Shown here in pieces: positions 1-11,385 of a stretch of 64,000 bases of DNA. The notes beneath the pieces are model-generated. The model worked only from the letters and a program-made list of their open reading frames with translations. It made no database searches and was not told the origin of the DNA. Position 1 is the first letter of the stretch. Every line of letters starts with the position of its first letter. Origin of the DNA: Ailanthus altissimus. Lineage: Eukaryota > Streptophyta > Magnoliopsida > Sapindales > Simaroubaceae. The translations under genes and the position numbers were made by a program. The stretch lies in the NCBI GenBank assembly GCA_946807835.1, contig OX327697.1, forward strand, positions 17,184,001 to 17,248,000, written 5' to 3'.

Positions 1-66
1 ATTATCAAACAACATCATATTAAAGTATTTTAAATAACAACATGTATCACACACTCAATTTAGCAT

Positions 67-78
67 GCTCTAATACCA
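67..78 (-). other. Primer-binding site next to Copia LTR
   Basis: Read on the minus strand this is TGGTATTAGAGC. It differs by one base from TGGTATCAGAGC, the usual plant Ty1/copia primer-binding site that pairs with the 3' end of initiator tRNA-Met. It lies just downstream of the LTR at 82-2157, so that LTR is a 5' LTR. The internal region of the element should run leftward out of the window. Confidence 0.7.
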
Positions 79-81
79 TTT

Positions 82-2157
82 TATAGGATTATGTGATGAT
101 ATGAATGTAAATACAATTTCAAAAAATTTTAATATGTAGCGGAAGTATATATATATATATATTACACTCATTTAATACACTTAAATGTATATATATCACA
201 TATATATTTATATGTATAATAATTATACTATATTAATATATTGAAAGTACTTATCAAGATGAAGGTAGCTTTACAATTTATTGAGATCCAAATGTAGATC
301 TCACAAAAAATTTTACTTTTGAACAATTCTATGCCAAAATCAAGGTGGGTATTTTTGGCTCTAGAATGGTAGCTTTTCAATTATAGAGGATTTGATCTTG
401 GCGTTTAAGTTTTTCAAGGCTTAACACTTAAGCCAATTTTCTTTTAAAATCTTTTTATTTTTCTTTACAAGTTTAAGACTTGTCTTAGAGAATTTATCTC
501 TCAAGTCACCAAGACACCAAAGAGAGAGAAAATGATAAAATGAAGAACTCTCTCACTTATCTTTCACCCTCTCGGTTCATGTATCTATTTAACCTATTTT
601 TTAAATATTCAAAAGTCATCAAAAGTCGTTGTCTCACTAAATAAATTTGAAAAATGTATCATATATATTATTATAATAAAGCTTAGGTGGGAAATTAATG
701 AAAAAATATGTTTCGTTGTCTCCCACCCAAACCAAATGGCCGACACATTTTTTTTTCTTTGACATAATGCATATCACATGCATTAATTTATTTATTACAC
801 GACTTTTATGAATTTGTTATTTTAACAATGAAAATGAGAGATACAAATACATGAAATATGACAAGTGTCTAAATGATTATCAAATAATCAATTAAATATT
901 TATTTCATTAATAATTTAATAATATAAAATAATAAAGGAGAATTATGAAATACTAATTAAGTTTTCTATTATACTTTGGCATGTGTCAAATCCTAACACT
1001 TAGAATTTGACACTCCCGAGAGGTGTTAACACCGAATCTTATTTATTCAAAATTTATTTTTTCGGATTAAACTTTTCAACCCTATATACTACTCCAGTGC
1101 TCAACGAGTATACTTCATATTGTGAGACTCCTTAAGTTCACACCCGTTCCATTTATCTTAAGAAAATTTTTTATATGTACATGAACATTGCCTCACACAC
1201 ATGTTACGTATACAATAAAATGGTGCATAAAATCATACAAGTTAATATTAACCATATTCGCATAATCTTTTTGTCAATTATATCCTAAAAGAGTAGAGAC
1301 ATTGATATACCATTAAGTCTCTATCCACTCGATCTTAATCTTATCTTCAGATTTGTATTTCAATAAACAATATCCACAAACTCTTTTACAATAATATTTT
1401 ACCTTATGAAAACATTATTCGGTTAAATACTTTTGGCCAAAAAGCTTTCTAAAATACAATCTCAAAGCATCAGGATATATGACCCAACTATATGAGCTGA
1501 AAAATTCCATATCTATGCACACTGGACTTCATGAGCATCAAACCATACCAACGATACCCAGAGGTCAGCCTATAAGAGGTTTCTGACATGTGTGAAATCT
1601 AAGTATGGTGGATCACTCATAAGCCTACCGTGGCGCTCAGGTCAAATGGCCAAAAATACTACTCAACTCAAGAAAACTATCCATTAACAGTTTTATGGAA
1701 TGTTTATTAGATGTCTTCATGAGTTCGTTTAATGTCAAGTCCCTACTTAACACCTGCTTACCTATACGAGCTTCTACTAAGCTCACAGTTTGTTAAGATT
1801 AATTGTTTGATCATTCTAGATGTAAATATACACCAGTCTTTCTAATTTTAATAATTGACTCATATTGTTAAACCTATGACTAGGAACCAATTTGAAGAAT
1901 ATACTACATAATGACATTTCTTAATACTATTTGCAACTACTTGCAATTATGTCATTATAATAAATATTCTCGAGTCTTTGTCCTAATTCATACTAGGTTC
2001 TAACTCTTAGAAATATTAACTCTTAGTATTAATGTAAACTATATGAAAAGAACAAGATTAATACCATATAATAAATATGATTTATAGAAATACATATTAT
2101 ATAAATATAAATAAGTTTATACAAAATTATAATGGTGCTTAAGCACTAACTCTAACA
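82..2157 (-). mobile_element. 5' LTR of a long-LTR Copia element
   Basis: This long LTR is on the minus strand. Its first bases are TGTTAGAGTTAGTGCTTAAG, read from 2157 downward, and it ends near 82 just before a tRNA-Met primer-binding site. It belongs to the same family as the LTRs at 2381, 28226, 31058, 31132 and 56328. All share a conserved internal block, here around 1500-1700. It appears to have inserted into the MULE whose remains continue at 2158. The left boundary is inferred from the primer-binding site and may be off by about 10 bases. The short ORFs inside are not coding. Confidence 0.75.
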
Positions 2158-2380
2158 CCAAACTCACAAGAACACATACAGTTCTAATTAGATCAATAAT
2201 ACCCAAGCCCACTTTCATCAGTCCAAAGAAACCTCAGCCCTCCAGCAGCTTCTTCACCCTTATCATCCCAATTTGACCTGAGCCCACCACCAATAGCTAA
2301 AATGACCTACCTCTACTAGCAGCTCCAAACTGACCTACCCCTACCAGTAATAACCCAAACTAGTTCACTCTCAGAGTAAC

Positions 2381-4459
2381 TATTATGGTCGGTGCTTACG
2401 TGCCATCCCTGAATGTACACATACTTATATATTCATACAAGTGTACATTCCTATTAAATCGCTAATACTAATCTATATGGTACCATGCAATGTAACGTTA
2501 CAAACATTGTAGATCTGAATGAGTTTGAATTAGATCTAAAAGAGTTTAAATAAGGGCTCATAGTTAGCCATGCTGAGACATATAATTGCTAAATGTTGGC
2601 ACAACTAAGTGTTAGCTGGTTATAATACTCAGCAGATCCAAGAGTTGGAACCTTGTCTATAATAGGACATAGACCTGAGAATATACTAGTAATTGCATAG
2701 TTACACAAGTTACAATCGGACGCTAGAAAATGCATGTTGCGCAATTATGTTCTCGAATAATTATCTTTGATCTATTTTTGCCGATACAGGTCTATCGGTG
2801 GATACTTTATATAGATCAGTATATGTCGTACTTATATGGTATAGATGGTCGTTCCTAATCGATTGTGAGCTTAGAGCTCATATTGCCATATGGGTATCCA
2901 GTTAAGACTGGATATGAGACAGACTCACGAGGGCCTCCAATAGACACCCAATGTAAGCCGTCAACGGAGGGTCCTCTCGAGTTGAGTAGTATACGTGATC
3001 TTTTGATCTGAGTGCCACGGTGGGCTTGTAAGTGATCCACCATACTTTGGTTTCACGCATGTCATAGACCTTTCATGGTGTGACTGCTGGGTGTCGCTGG
3101 GTATGGTTTGATGCTTATGGAGTTTGATGCGTATAAATATGGGATTCATCAGCTCCCATATGGAGTTAGATATCTAGATGCTTCAAGACTATATCTCAGA
3201 AAGTCTCATGGCCACAAGCAATAAACTCGGGAAAGAGTTCCGTCAGGGTGGAACAATATGGGAAAGGAGTTTGCCCACATTGTTCGGTAAGATACAAGTC
3301 TGGAGATAGGACATGGATGAGCACAAGGGAATTTCACGGTGATAATCTATATCCTCAGCACATCTAGGATATCTTGACGGAAGGACTATACGTATGCGTT
3401 GTAATCTCAGCTTGTATGGTTCAACGCGCTGATTTGTATATCCGTGACGTGTGCATAGGACATTGCTTACGGACTCATAGAATAGTTTCATTTGATGAAT
3501 TGGGCGTAGGACCTAGAGAGTCATGCGATATGGAGTATACTCGTTGTGCACTGGAGCAGTGTGCCTGATTAAATTGTTTAATCCAGCAATATTGAGCACT
3601 ACCACAAGAATGCGTGTGTGTCTGTATTTAAGTGTTAAATACAACAATTAGTTAATAATTATTATTTACTAATTGTATAATGACACGTAGCGTATTGTGG
3701 ACCCTCAGTTGAGTTTACTCAAGTATGGGATTTGGTGGGACCAATTAGGGGGTGAACTTGATAACTATTCATGATGGGCAAAATGATCATTTCTCATTTT
3801 GATTATTTATTTGTTAAATAATCAAATATCTCTCTATTTATATTATATAATATATTATTATTATTATATTATATAATATTTTATATTTTATATATTATTA
3901 TTTTATTATATATATATATATAAAGAAAGAGAAAGAGAGAAAAGAGAGGGGTGTGCAATTTGGCCATTCGGCCAAGAAAGAAAAGAAAAAGAAATGGAGG
4001 AGAAAAGAAAGAAGAAGAGAAGAAGAAAAAAAAAATGAAATTGTTTCATTTTTCTCTATACTTCTAATTGGAGCAATTATGAATTGCTTCAAATTCTCCA
4101 TTTCTTATCTTTTTGGAGAAAATGATGAAAAATATACACCGGCCATTTTTGGGATTAAGAGTTAATCCCGGGATGAATATCGAGCTGCTGTTCTAACTCA
4201 CCAAGCCTATCGAGTTGGTAACTAGAACTGCTCGCGAGTTAGTCTCTATGCGGACTCCAGGAAAAACACGTGTATAACGTTACACGTTGAGGTGAGTTCT
4301 CAAACTTTCTTATATATTAATGTGATTAATAAATGTTATTTATTGTGTTTATTGCATGTTTTACGCTTCCGTTGGACTTAAATTCATATATAATACGTAT
4401 TTAGGCAATAGACACAATTGCTTATGTATACATCCATACGTATTTTAGATCCGCCAATA
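2381..4459 (+). mobile_element. Solo Copia LTR
   Basis: A 2,079-bp LTR in plus orientation, with no internal region on either side. It is flanked by the direct 5-bp duplication GTAAC (2376-2380 and 4460-4464). Its ends TATT...AATA are inverted and derive from TGTT...AACA. It splits the Pro/Gln-rich leader of the MULE, since aligned MULE sequence resumes right after it. A solo LTR is the product of recombination between the two LTRs of a full element. Within it, 3840-3925 is AT microsatellite and 3924-4035 is GA-rich. Confidence 0.85.
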
Positions 4460-4629
4460 GTAACAACCCAAGTTGACCTTCTTGAACTAATAGCAGCCCA
4501 AGCTGACCCATTGAACCTAAGCTTGAAGATGCCCATTCGTCTAACAACAGTAGTGAATGTAAGATGCAGTATGAGGTAAATTAAGGCGAAAACATTGGAA
4601 ATGAGCAAGAGATCAAATGAGATTATAGT

Positions 4630-6390
4630 GGCAGAGTTATGGAGGATAATAATGTTGATAAAGGGCTTCTATTTAATTATAGTAGTGATGATTCAAGAGT
4701 TGGCTTGTTATCCTTATCTGAGGATGATGATCCAGTAAGTAGCCCGATTCTAGTATGGGCAAAGACCTGTATAGAGGGGGGAACCCATGATTCAAAAAGT
4801 TTCTATGTGGGTAAGAATTTGAAAATTATAGTCATTTTTAATAAGGCCATGACAAATATTGTGCTACATAGGGGTTTAATATTTAGAGTATAAAGAATGA
4901 GAATCATAGATTTCGGGCAAAGTGTGCACAACCAGAATGTAGTTATTTTATATATATAGCACTAGTTAGCTGTGGTTCAGGTTTTAAAATTCAATAACTA
5001 GTTAAGGAACATACATGAAAAGTAGTCAATGAACAAAGTTGCATCAAGCACACAAATAATAGGAGAGTTTGAGACCACCTTGAGGTCAAACCCTAAGATG
5101 TCAGTTAGAGCATTTAGTGATAAGTTAAAAATGAAATATAGAGTGCATGCCAATAAGAAGAAAATATATAGGGCCAAGAATAAGGTTATTAAAAGTGTGT
5201 TTGATAATCATAAAGGATTTTCCCAGAGGTTGAGAGATTACTCAAAGATTGTAAGACATAAATGAAGTAGTCTTTATTAAGGTGAAGTACATACCGATTA
5301 CATTTAATGAATCTTTATTATTCGAGAGGTTCATAATAAATTTCCATGCTCAGAAGAAGGGGTTTATCAAGGGCTATAGATGGTTTGTTAGGGTAGTGGT
5401 TACCACTTAAAAGGGCCATATAAGGGAATGCTCATTTCTGCAATGACATCTTCCTAATAGTTATGTGTATGTGAGTTAGAGTGTGCTAATAGCTTGGGCT
5501 GGTTTCTAAGATTTTTGAAGCAGTGGCTAAATATTAATGATCACAGCAAGGTTAGATTTATGACTGATCGACATAAAGGTATAATGGCAACATTGCAAGC
5601 ATACTGGCCACTGTCATCAGTCAAGCACTATTGCAGACATATATAAATGCAAATCTCATACGGCAACAACTTATTGTGATATATAAATCATTGTTTTGGG
5701 CAACAACTAGGGCCACAATGGAGAATGATTGGTTGGAGAACATGAAGAGAATCATGACAGTTAGAAAGGAATATGATAATGTATATAAGTATTTGGTAGA
5801 TATTTACAAGTATGAGTAAGTTGTGCACACCTTCAATGATGATACCAAATTTGATCATGTAACCAACAGCATGACAGAAACTTAGAATAATTAGTTGACT
5901 GAGTATAGAGGTAGACCTGTGCTGGTTTTATTTGAATTCATTAGAAAGAAGATAATGAAAAAGACTATACAAGAGATTAGTGGTAGCAAGGAACTGGACT
6001 CACAAGCTGCCTTTAATTGTAAAGAAGAAATTTGATAATGCTAGGAAATAAGAGAGGTTTGTTAAGGTACTAACAGCAAGTAACTTTCTATTTGAAGCAA
6101 TTGATGAAAACTATAAGACATTTGTGATTGATTTTGATAAAAAGATATATGATTGTAGTGTATTCCAAATCACAAGGATTCCATGAAAGCATGTAATACC
6201 TTTCATTGCAATTAGGAAAAAGGATTTTGTGAATCATATTGATAAAAGGTTACCTATGGATGCTTATTTGGCCACTTCCTTTAAGTGTCCTCATTGCATT
6301 AGTAGGCAAATACAATTAGAAATAGAGAGGGAACATCTTAGATAGGGCTAAATTCAACCAATGGTGATACTGCACAATCATGAAAATACT
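4630..6390 (+). pseudogene. MuDR-type transposase remnant
   Basis: Fragments of a Mutator-type transposase, broken by many stops and frameshifts. The 5029-5265 segment has the pattern of the N-terminal region of plant MULE transposases: residues such as RSNPKMSVRAFSDKL, a conserved AKNK step, then HKGFSQRLRDYSK. At 5631-5819 the translation SLFWATTRATMENDW resembles the segment after the DDE catalytic core. Around 5850 the residues DDTKFDHVTNSMTET match the conserved region before the SWIM-type zinc finger. The catalytic aspartates lie in the damaged stretch at 5300-5600 and cannot be assigned. The same gene, better preserved, is at 47274-50300. No function is expected. Confidence 0.7.
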
Positions 6391-6726
6391 GGTACTATGA
6401 ATTATGTCCTGGCTTTTTATTCTTTTCTCATAGTATGCTACAATAGAAGAAATTGAACCTTTTATCTTATTTGTGTAGCCATTATTCATTGCAATACTGC
6501 CAATGGGTGTAGATTGTCAATTATGTGTCATTTGTAAGAAGTTTTTGGAACTCGGTATTGTCCCTCTTTTGTTTTACAGAGACAATTATATAATAGTTTT
6601 AAAGTTAAATATTTTATTAGATGAAGTAGAAATTGCTACAAAATCAGCAACATTGAACTTGTGTTTTTTTAAATACATGTGTGGCTTCATTCATACTCTT
6701 TACAACATTTATATTAACCCTTCATA

Positions 6727-7290
6727 TTAAACCCTAGAAAAATAATCAATTATTAAAGCTATAACAATTACAAACAATTGAATTTTGTTTGAACTTCTGC
6801 TCTCGTTCATCATCTTTCTTACATCGGTATAATCAATGACCTCATTTTTGCTTGCATGTGCATTTTCATTATCTGATTGTATTGATAAACAACTGTCTAA
6901 TGAATTGGTTACTATCTTCAACTAATTTTGGTTGAACTCGAATTTAATTGCCTCTAAAAAATTCATAAAATTTGCATCTTCTCCATGCACAATGAAAATA
7001 TTACTAGGGTTGTTTGTTGATTGAGATATTTCCACAAAAGCTCTCAAGTTGCAATCACAAATCATATTTTTGAATTTTATAAGATCGTCATTAACTTTAT
7101 TTCTTAGAGTTTAATGACTTAAGATTGGAAGGAGTTCATTTGCATCAGGTTTCCAAAATTACATGAAACAAAAATAAAGTTTATCTAGGTTGAACTTCAA
7201 TTTTAAAATTCTGACATTTGCTCTCTCTTTGCATCTACACATACAATTCTTGAACTCTATAAGAACCTTATTCACACTCTATGAAACACT
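6727..7290 (-). pseudogene. GRF-type zinc-finger fragment, antisense inside MULE copy 1
   Basis: On the minus strand, 7093 to about 6990 reads as IKFKNMICDCN...QSTNNPSNIF. This matches the first half of a GRF-type zinc finger (CxC, then a TNxN segment). Further down, 6921-6727 encodes a polar, helix-prone segment and then a hydrophobic stretch (LFVIVIALIIDYF), the usual tail of plant GRF-finger proteins found near transposons. A second partial finger start (EFKNCMCRC) lies about 190 bp upstream, near 7255. The distal finger cysteines are lost. The same module occurs at 50797-51200 in the second MULE. Function unknown. Confidence 0.55.
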
Positions 7291-7480
7291 TTGCCTTTGT
7301 GTAAGCATAATTGTATGATACAAACAGGCTAATGAGTGTTATTTAGGGTACTGAATGTCTCTAATGCTACTAAAAAAAATTTTTGATACTGCATAATTTT
7401 TAGTTTACCGGTTACAGGATGTTTTTGTTTGAAAGAGGAAAAAGTGTTTCAAGAAAGAAAAATTGAAAACTTCATACTTT

Positions 7481-8035
7481 GATTTGATTCAATGACAAAC
7501 ACAATCTGAAAAAAAAAACCTTTAAATAGCTCTAATTTCATTTTAAAAAAAAAATTACTTCACAAGATAATAGTCAAATATGTTAAGTCAATGATTACGA
7601 TGGTAAAAAAATGACTTAACGTCAGTAACTTATTATGAAAGTTAATTTGATAATTTAGCTAATTTATGAGAACAAATTTAGTATTGCACATGACAATCTG
7701 AAACACCACTTAACATCTTTTAATTTAAAATGAAGAGTAATTATGTAATTTCATCAAATCAATTCAGATTAAATTTGGTACACTATGTCTATAAGTTATT
7801 TTGTAAGTTTATATCAATTAGTATAGGTAATATAATAATTCATCTTGTAATTGTTGACGTGGACATCCTTCAAACGACCAAAACTGAGTTCAAATGTATA
7901 ATTATACTTTTACTAGTTTTAAATGATTGTTTTTGGTTAACTTTAACGAATTTTATTAGCTAAAGAAGTATAAACAAAATTTAAAATATTAAAATTTAAA
8001 TATCTCTTTTATAAGTTACGGATTCTAATGTCTTT
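7481..8035. other. AT-rich intergenic sequence upstream of the cystatin gene
   Basis: No open frame resembles a known protein. This stretch joins the decayed MULE to the cystatin promoter. It may contain the missing MULE end, but I found no inverted match to the 128-bp terminal repeat of the 46-kb MULE. Confidence 0.4.
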
Positions 8036-8062
8036 TTATTATTATTATTATTATTATTATTA
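8036..8062. repeat. (TTA)n microsatellite
   Basis: A run of nine TTA/ATT units about 215 bp upstream of the cystatin start codon. Such runs usually vary in length between individuals. Confidence 0.9.
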
Positions 8063-8069
8063 GCATACG

Positions 8070-8115
8070 ATAGCTATTTGTGCCTTTTTGGGGCCTACCA
8101 AGAACAAATAGCTAT
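8070..8115. promoter_or_regulatory. Perfect 12-bp inverted repeat in cystatin promoter or 5' UTR
   Basis: ATAGCTATTTGT at 8070-8081 is matched exactly by its reverse complement at 8104-8115, with a 22-base spacer. It lies 160-207 bp upstream of the cystatin ATG. It could be a transcription-factor site pair or a hairpin in the leader; neither is proven. Confidence 0.45.
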
Positions 8116-8276
8116 ACGTCACAATTAAAAATCGGTGATGTGAAAATAACTTCATCGTTAAGTCTACGGCGCACACCAACTAACATTCAAAACCGAAAAG
8201 CCATCTACTGTTGTTATTATATTTTCATCATCCAAAATCAAATTAACCCTAGTTTTTTTGTGGTCGAGTTTGTACG

Positions 8277-10507
8277 ATGGCAAAGATGAATCGATACTCT
8301 ATGATAGTGTTGAGCGTTATGGTTCTGGTTTGTGGATTCTTTGAATCTGGTCTTTGCAGAGAAGATAATCTCATAAGGATGAAACCGGGAAGGCTTCACG
8401 ATTGCAAGGGCAATCAGAACAGCGCTGACATTGAAAGCCTTGCGCGATTCGCTGTTCAAGAGCACAACAAGAAGGAGGTGTTTTTCCTTATTTCAGTTTT
8501 TAATTAATCCCATACTATTGCTATTTTATCTCGATGTTTCAGAACACAGCAATAGATTGGTCCATTGTCAAGTCGTTTTTTTTTTTTTTATGATTGTTAT
8601 TTTGTAGTTTCTCCAACTAATAATCTAATTGTGCAGTCTCTTTATTTCTGAAATGAATAGGCTCATAATATAAACAATTTAAGTCATAAGAACGTTTTAT
8701 CAAATTTGTGCATTTTTGTGCGCCATTGGTGATTTTGTTTAATTCTTTGGCTCTCCCATTTTGTAAACAGTCTTTAATATCAAATTGTTGGTGCAATATA
8801 CACATACTGATATGTAAAATTGATTGATTTCTTGTAAGTGTGCCCATACAATGAGTATTTCAATTCTATAGGAGGAAAAGAAAGTTTAATGATGTTTAAC
8901 AGTAAAGATCCTTAGTTAGCTTAAAATTTTGAGATTTGAGTTTACTCTTCTTCTGTATCTATTTTTGTCAACGGTTCCAACTTTTATGTGTGTCTACACT
9001 TATTCTAAAAGGTATTCATATTAGTGTAAACCCCTCTATCCCATCATTAGGATAATCAATCCGATTGCTTACTAATTGATTTTAGGGAAATTAATGATAC
9101 CCAAGTCTCTGTGTTGCAACACTTTGAAACTTAATATTTTCTATAACTGCATAACTTTTGAATTATACAGAATGCCCTTCTCGAGTTTGCAAGGGTGTTG
9201 AAGGCCAAGGAGCAGGTAGTTGCTGGCAAGTTATACCATCTTACATTGGAAGTTGTTGATGCTGGCAAGAAGAAGATATATGAAGCTAAAGTCTGGGTGA
9301 AGCCATGGATGAACTTCAAGCAATTGCAGGAGTTCAAGCATGTTGAGGACGGCCCTTCCTTCACCCCCTCCGACCTTGGTGTCAAACGAGGTAATGGGCT
9401 AATTTGGTTACATTTTTTATTTATATTCTACACACACTTCTGCAGTCAATGACCATGCAATACACACATTCTTAAAGAACGTTGCCCTTACTTAAGTATT
9501 TGGGATGCTTTATCTGAGTACGTAGGATTAAATATCTTATTTTACTTTAACAGCTTAGTTACTTTGGATGTCTAAACTTTATGTCGCATGTACATATATG
9601 CCTCAATGATTGCATTGCATTAGTGTAGTTCTTCTTTAAGGTTTTCTCTTTAATAGGCACTAGATATGAATGGATTGAGAATTAACATACTGGTTGGCGT
9701 CATCCTTAAAGGTTATTGGCTAATTATTGTATGCAATTTCAGTGGGAGTTATTGTGTCAATTGTTTTGGAAAAGCCAACAAAGTCTCTGGTTAGAAAGAA
9801 TTGGTAAAAGAAGAGGGAAAAAAGGTGTTTTACTCTTTACTTTCAGTTGAGAGTTTTCTCAATTGAATTTCATATTCCTCCTTCCTTCTCCATCAGCCAA
9901 AGGCATTGTTGTTGCATCTCTCATGTTAATTTTCAAGAGTTTTATTGAGCATTGACTAATTCAGTCATCAAAGAAGTAAAAGAAATAAGGAAAGAGGAAA
10001 ATTAGTGATTGATTGGATGCATTCTCAAATCAGGCCATGGACTAGAATGGCTAGTTGTGCCAACAAATGATCAAGAAGTTCAAAATGCTGCAAATCATGT
10101 TGTTAAGTCCATCCAGCTGAAGTCCAACTCATTGTTCCCATATCAACTCCTAGAGATCCTTCAAGCTAAGGCCAAGGTTGGCATTTCATATATTTTGCGA
10201 TCTTTGTTTTTGGGTTAATCTTTTAGGCTACTCTTGACTGTCAATCTCTATATACTATACAAATATGAATTGAATTGAATAAATAGATTGCTTATATTCC
10301 TTTGCACTTAGAAATCATACTTCCTTGGCTTTTCTTTTTCAAAATTATGGAATTATGTTTCACTGAAGTCTTAGTCTTGATTGAATGTAGGTCCTTGAAG
10401 ATTATGCCAAATTCAAATTGCATCTGAAGCTGAGGAGGGGAAGTAAAGAAGAGAAGTTCTGGGTTGAAGTAATTAAGAATAGTGATGGAAAGTTTCATAT
10501 GAACTAG
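8277..10507 (+). CDS. Secreted phytocystatin with C-terminal extension (cysteine protease inhibitor)
   Basis: Four exons at 8277-8477, 9171-9390, 10034-10176 and 10391-10507, all with GT-AG introns, join in frame into 226 residues. Residues 1-27 look like a signal peptide (hydrophobic [12 protein letters not shown], cut near C27), so the protein should enter the secretory route. The inhibitor domain has the plant-specific LARFAV helix (55-60), the QVVAG loop that enters papain-type active sites (82-86) and the second hairpin PW (112-113). After about residue 140 comes a second cystatin-like domain with SNSL at 171-174, the motif linked in this family to legumain inhibition. Known role: control of endogenous C1A and legumain proteases and defence against herbivores. 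I chose the ATG at 8277; another in-frame ATG three codons later (8286) would only trim the signal peptide. All motifs are intact, so the gene is probably functional. Confidence 0.93.
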
Positions 10508-11385
10508 ATTGGAACTTTATCAGTTCTTAATCTACATATTATGTCAATAGGTTAAAAAGTGCGGATAAGGCTACTATCTATTATATGATGGACCAATAAC
10601 AGCCCCACTATAACAGTTCTCTGTTTACAAGTACATATATGTCTAATGTCTAATATGTATGGATACAGATTGAATAATCTTCCTCCTCTTCATGTGCTGT
10701 TGTTTGTATATATTTATCCAACTTCATTTATATATTTTCCTCGTGCTTTATTATTATAATCCTCTAAAGTGCGTTCTGCTACACATTGTTAGTTGAGGAC
10801 ATAGGAAGTCGTGATCTTATTTTGTTGTTTGGATGGAAGCTTATTCTGAGGGTTCTACCCTTTAGTTACTTTCTTTTTTCCGCTTTGTTCAATTAGATAA
10901 ATAGATGCAAATTGGTCTAAATGCAACCAAAGTATAGCGTAAGCAATATTAGCCCTTGAGAATCATTGTTACTAGAGTTTCTTCATTCCTCCAACATGCT
11001 TACACTTTAATTAATTTTCCTCATTGTCTAGTTATTGTACGCGTATACATCATCTAGTAGAAAGTAGGTGATCTAAATGGCAATTTTGATGGACTTCCTT
11101 TGTTTGGCTGCTGTTTTTGGAGATGAAAATGGCTGAGAATCAGGCTCATATTGTCTATTTATCATAAACTGGTCAATTAATGAACTCGTGTGGATGTTTC
11201 TTTGTTATTAACCAAGAGCCTTAGAATATGTGTCCGAAGAACAAAACTTGGTACTGCTTACATAAACTTTAGTGCCTTATTAGACCTTCTTTTGAGCCAA
11301 GAGATCTTTCAACAATTTCCCATCTCATTACAAGTTCAAAATCCAAAATCGAAGTGAACGAACAAACAAAAGCGGAAAGGAACAA
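10508..11385. other. Convergent intergenic region between cystatin and CYP98A
   Basis: Both genes end into this 878-bp stretch, so it must hold both 3' UTRs and poly(A) sites. No other coding or RNA gene is visible. Confidence 0.6.

Larger units (their letters stand above)
2158..7480 (+). mobile_element. Decayed Mutator-like element, copy 1 (left end outside window)
   Basis: Remains of a MULE in three pieces. 2158-2380 is a proline/glutamine-rich 5' coding part. 4465 onward holds transposase fragments. About 6700-7300 holds an antisense GRF-type zinc-finger fragment. Two Copia LTRs interrupt it, at 82-2157 and 2381-4459. It resembles the better preserved MULE at 46326-51814 in gene order, in the Pro-Gln-Pro-rich leader and in the antisense GRF module. 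I could not find its right terminal inverted repeat, so the 7480 end is approximate. Many stops and frameshifts show it is dead. Confidence 0.65.

Noticed and set aside
2855..3568. Overlapping ORFs of 60-80 codons on both strands with unusually high GC
   Set aside because: They lie in the conserved block shared by all six Copia LTRs; the frames are not kept between copies, so this is LTR sequence, not genes.
3898..4165. ORFs rich in Lys/Glu or Phe/Ser
   Set aside because: They are produced by a GA-rich microsatellite in a Copia LTR.
9131..9385. 84-codon minus-strand ORF
   Set aside because: It is the antisense shadow of cystatin exon 2.
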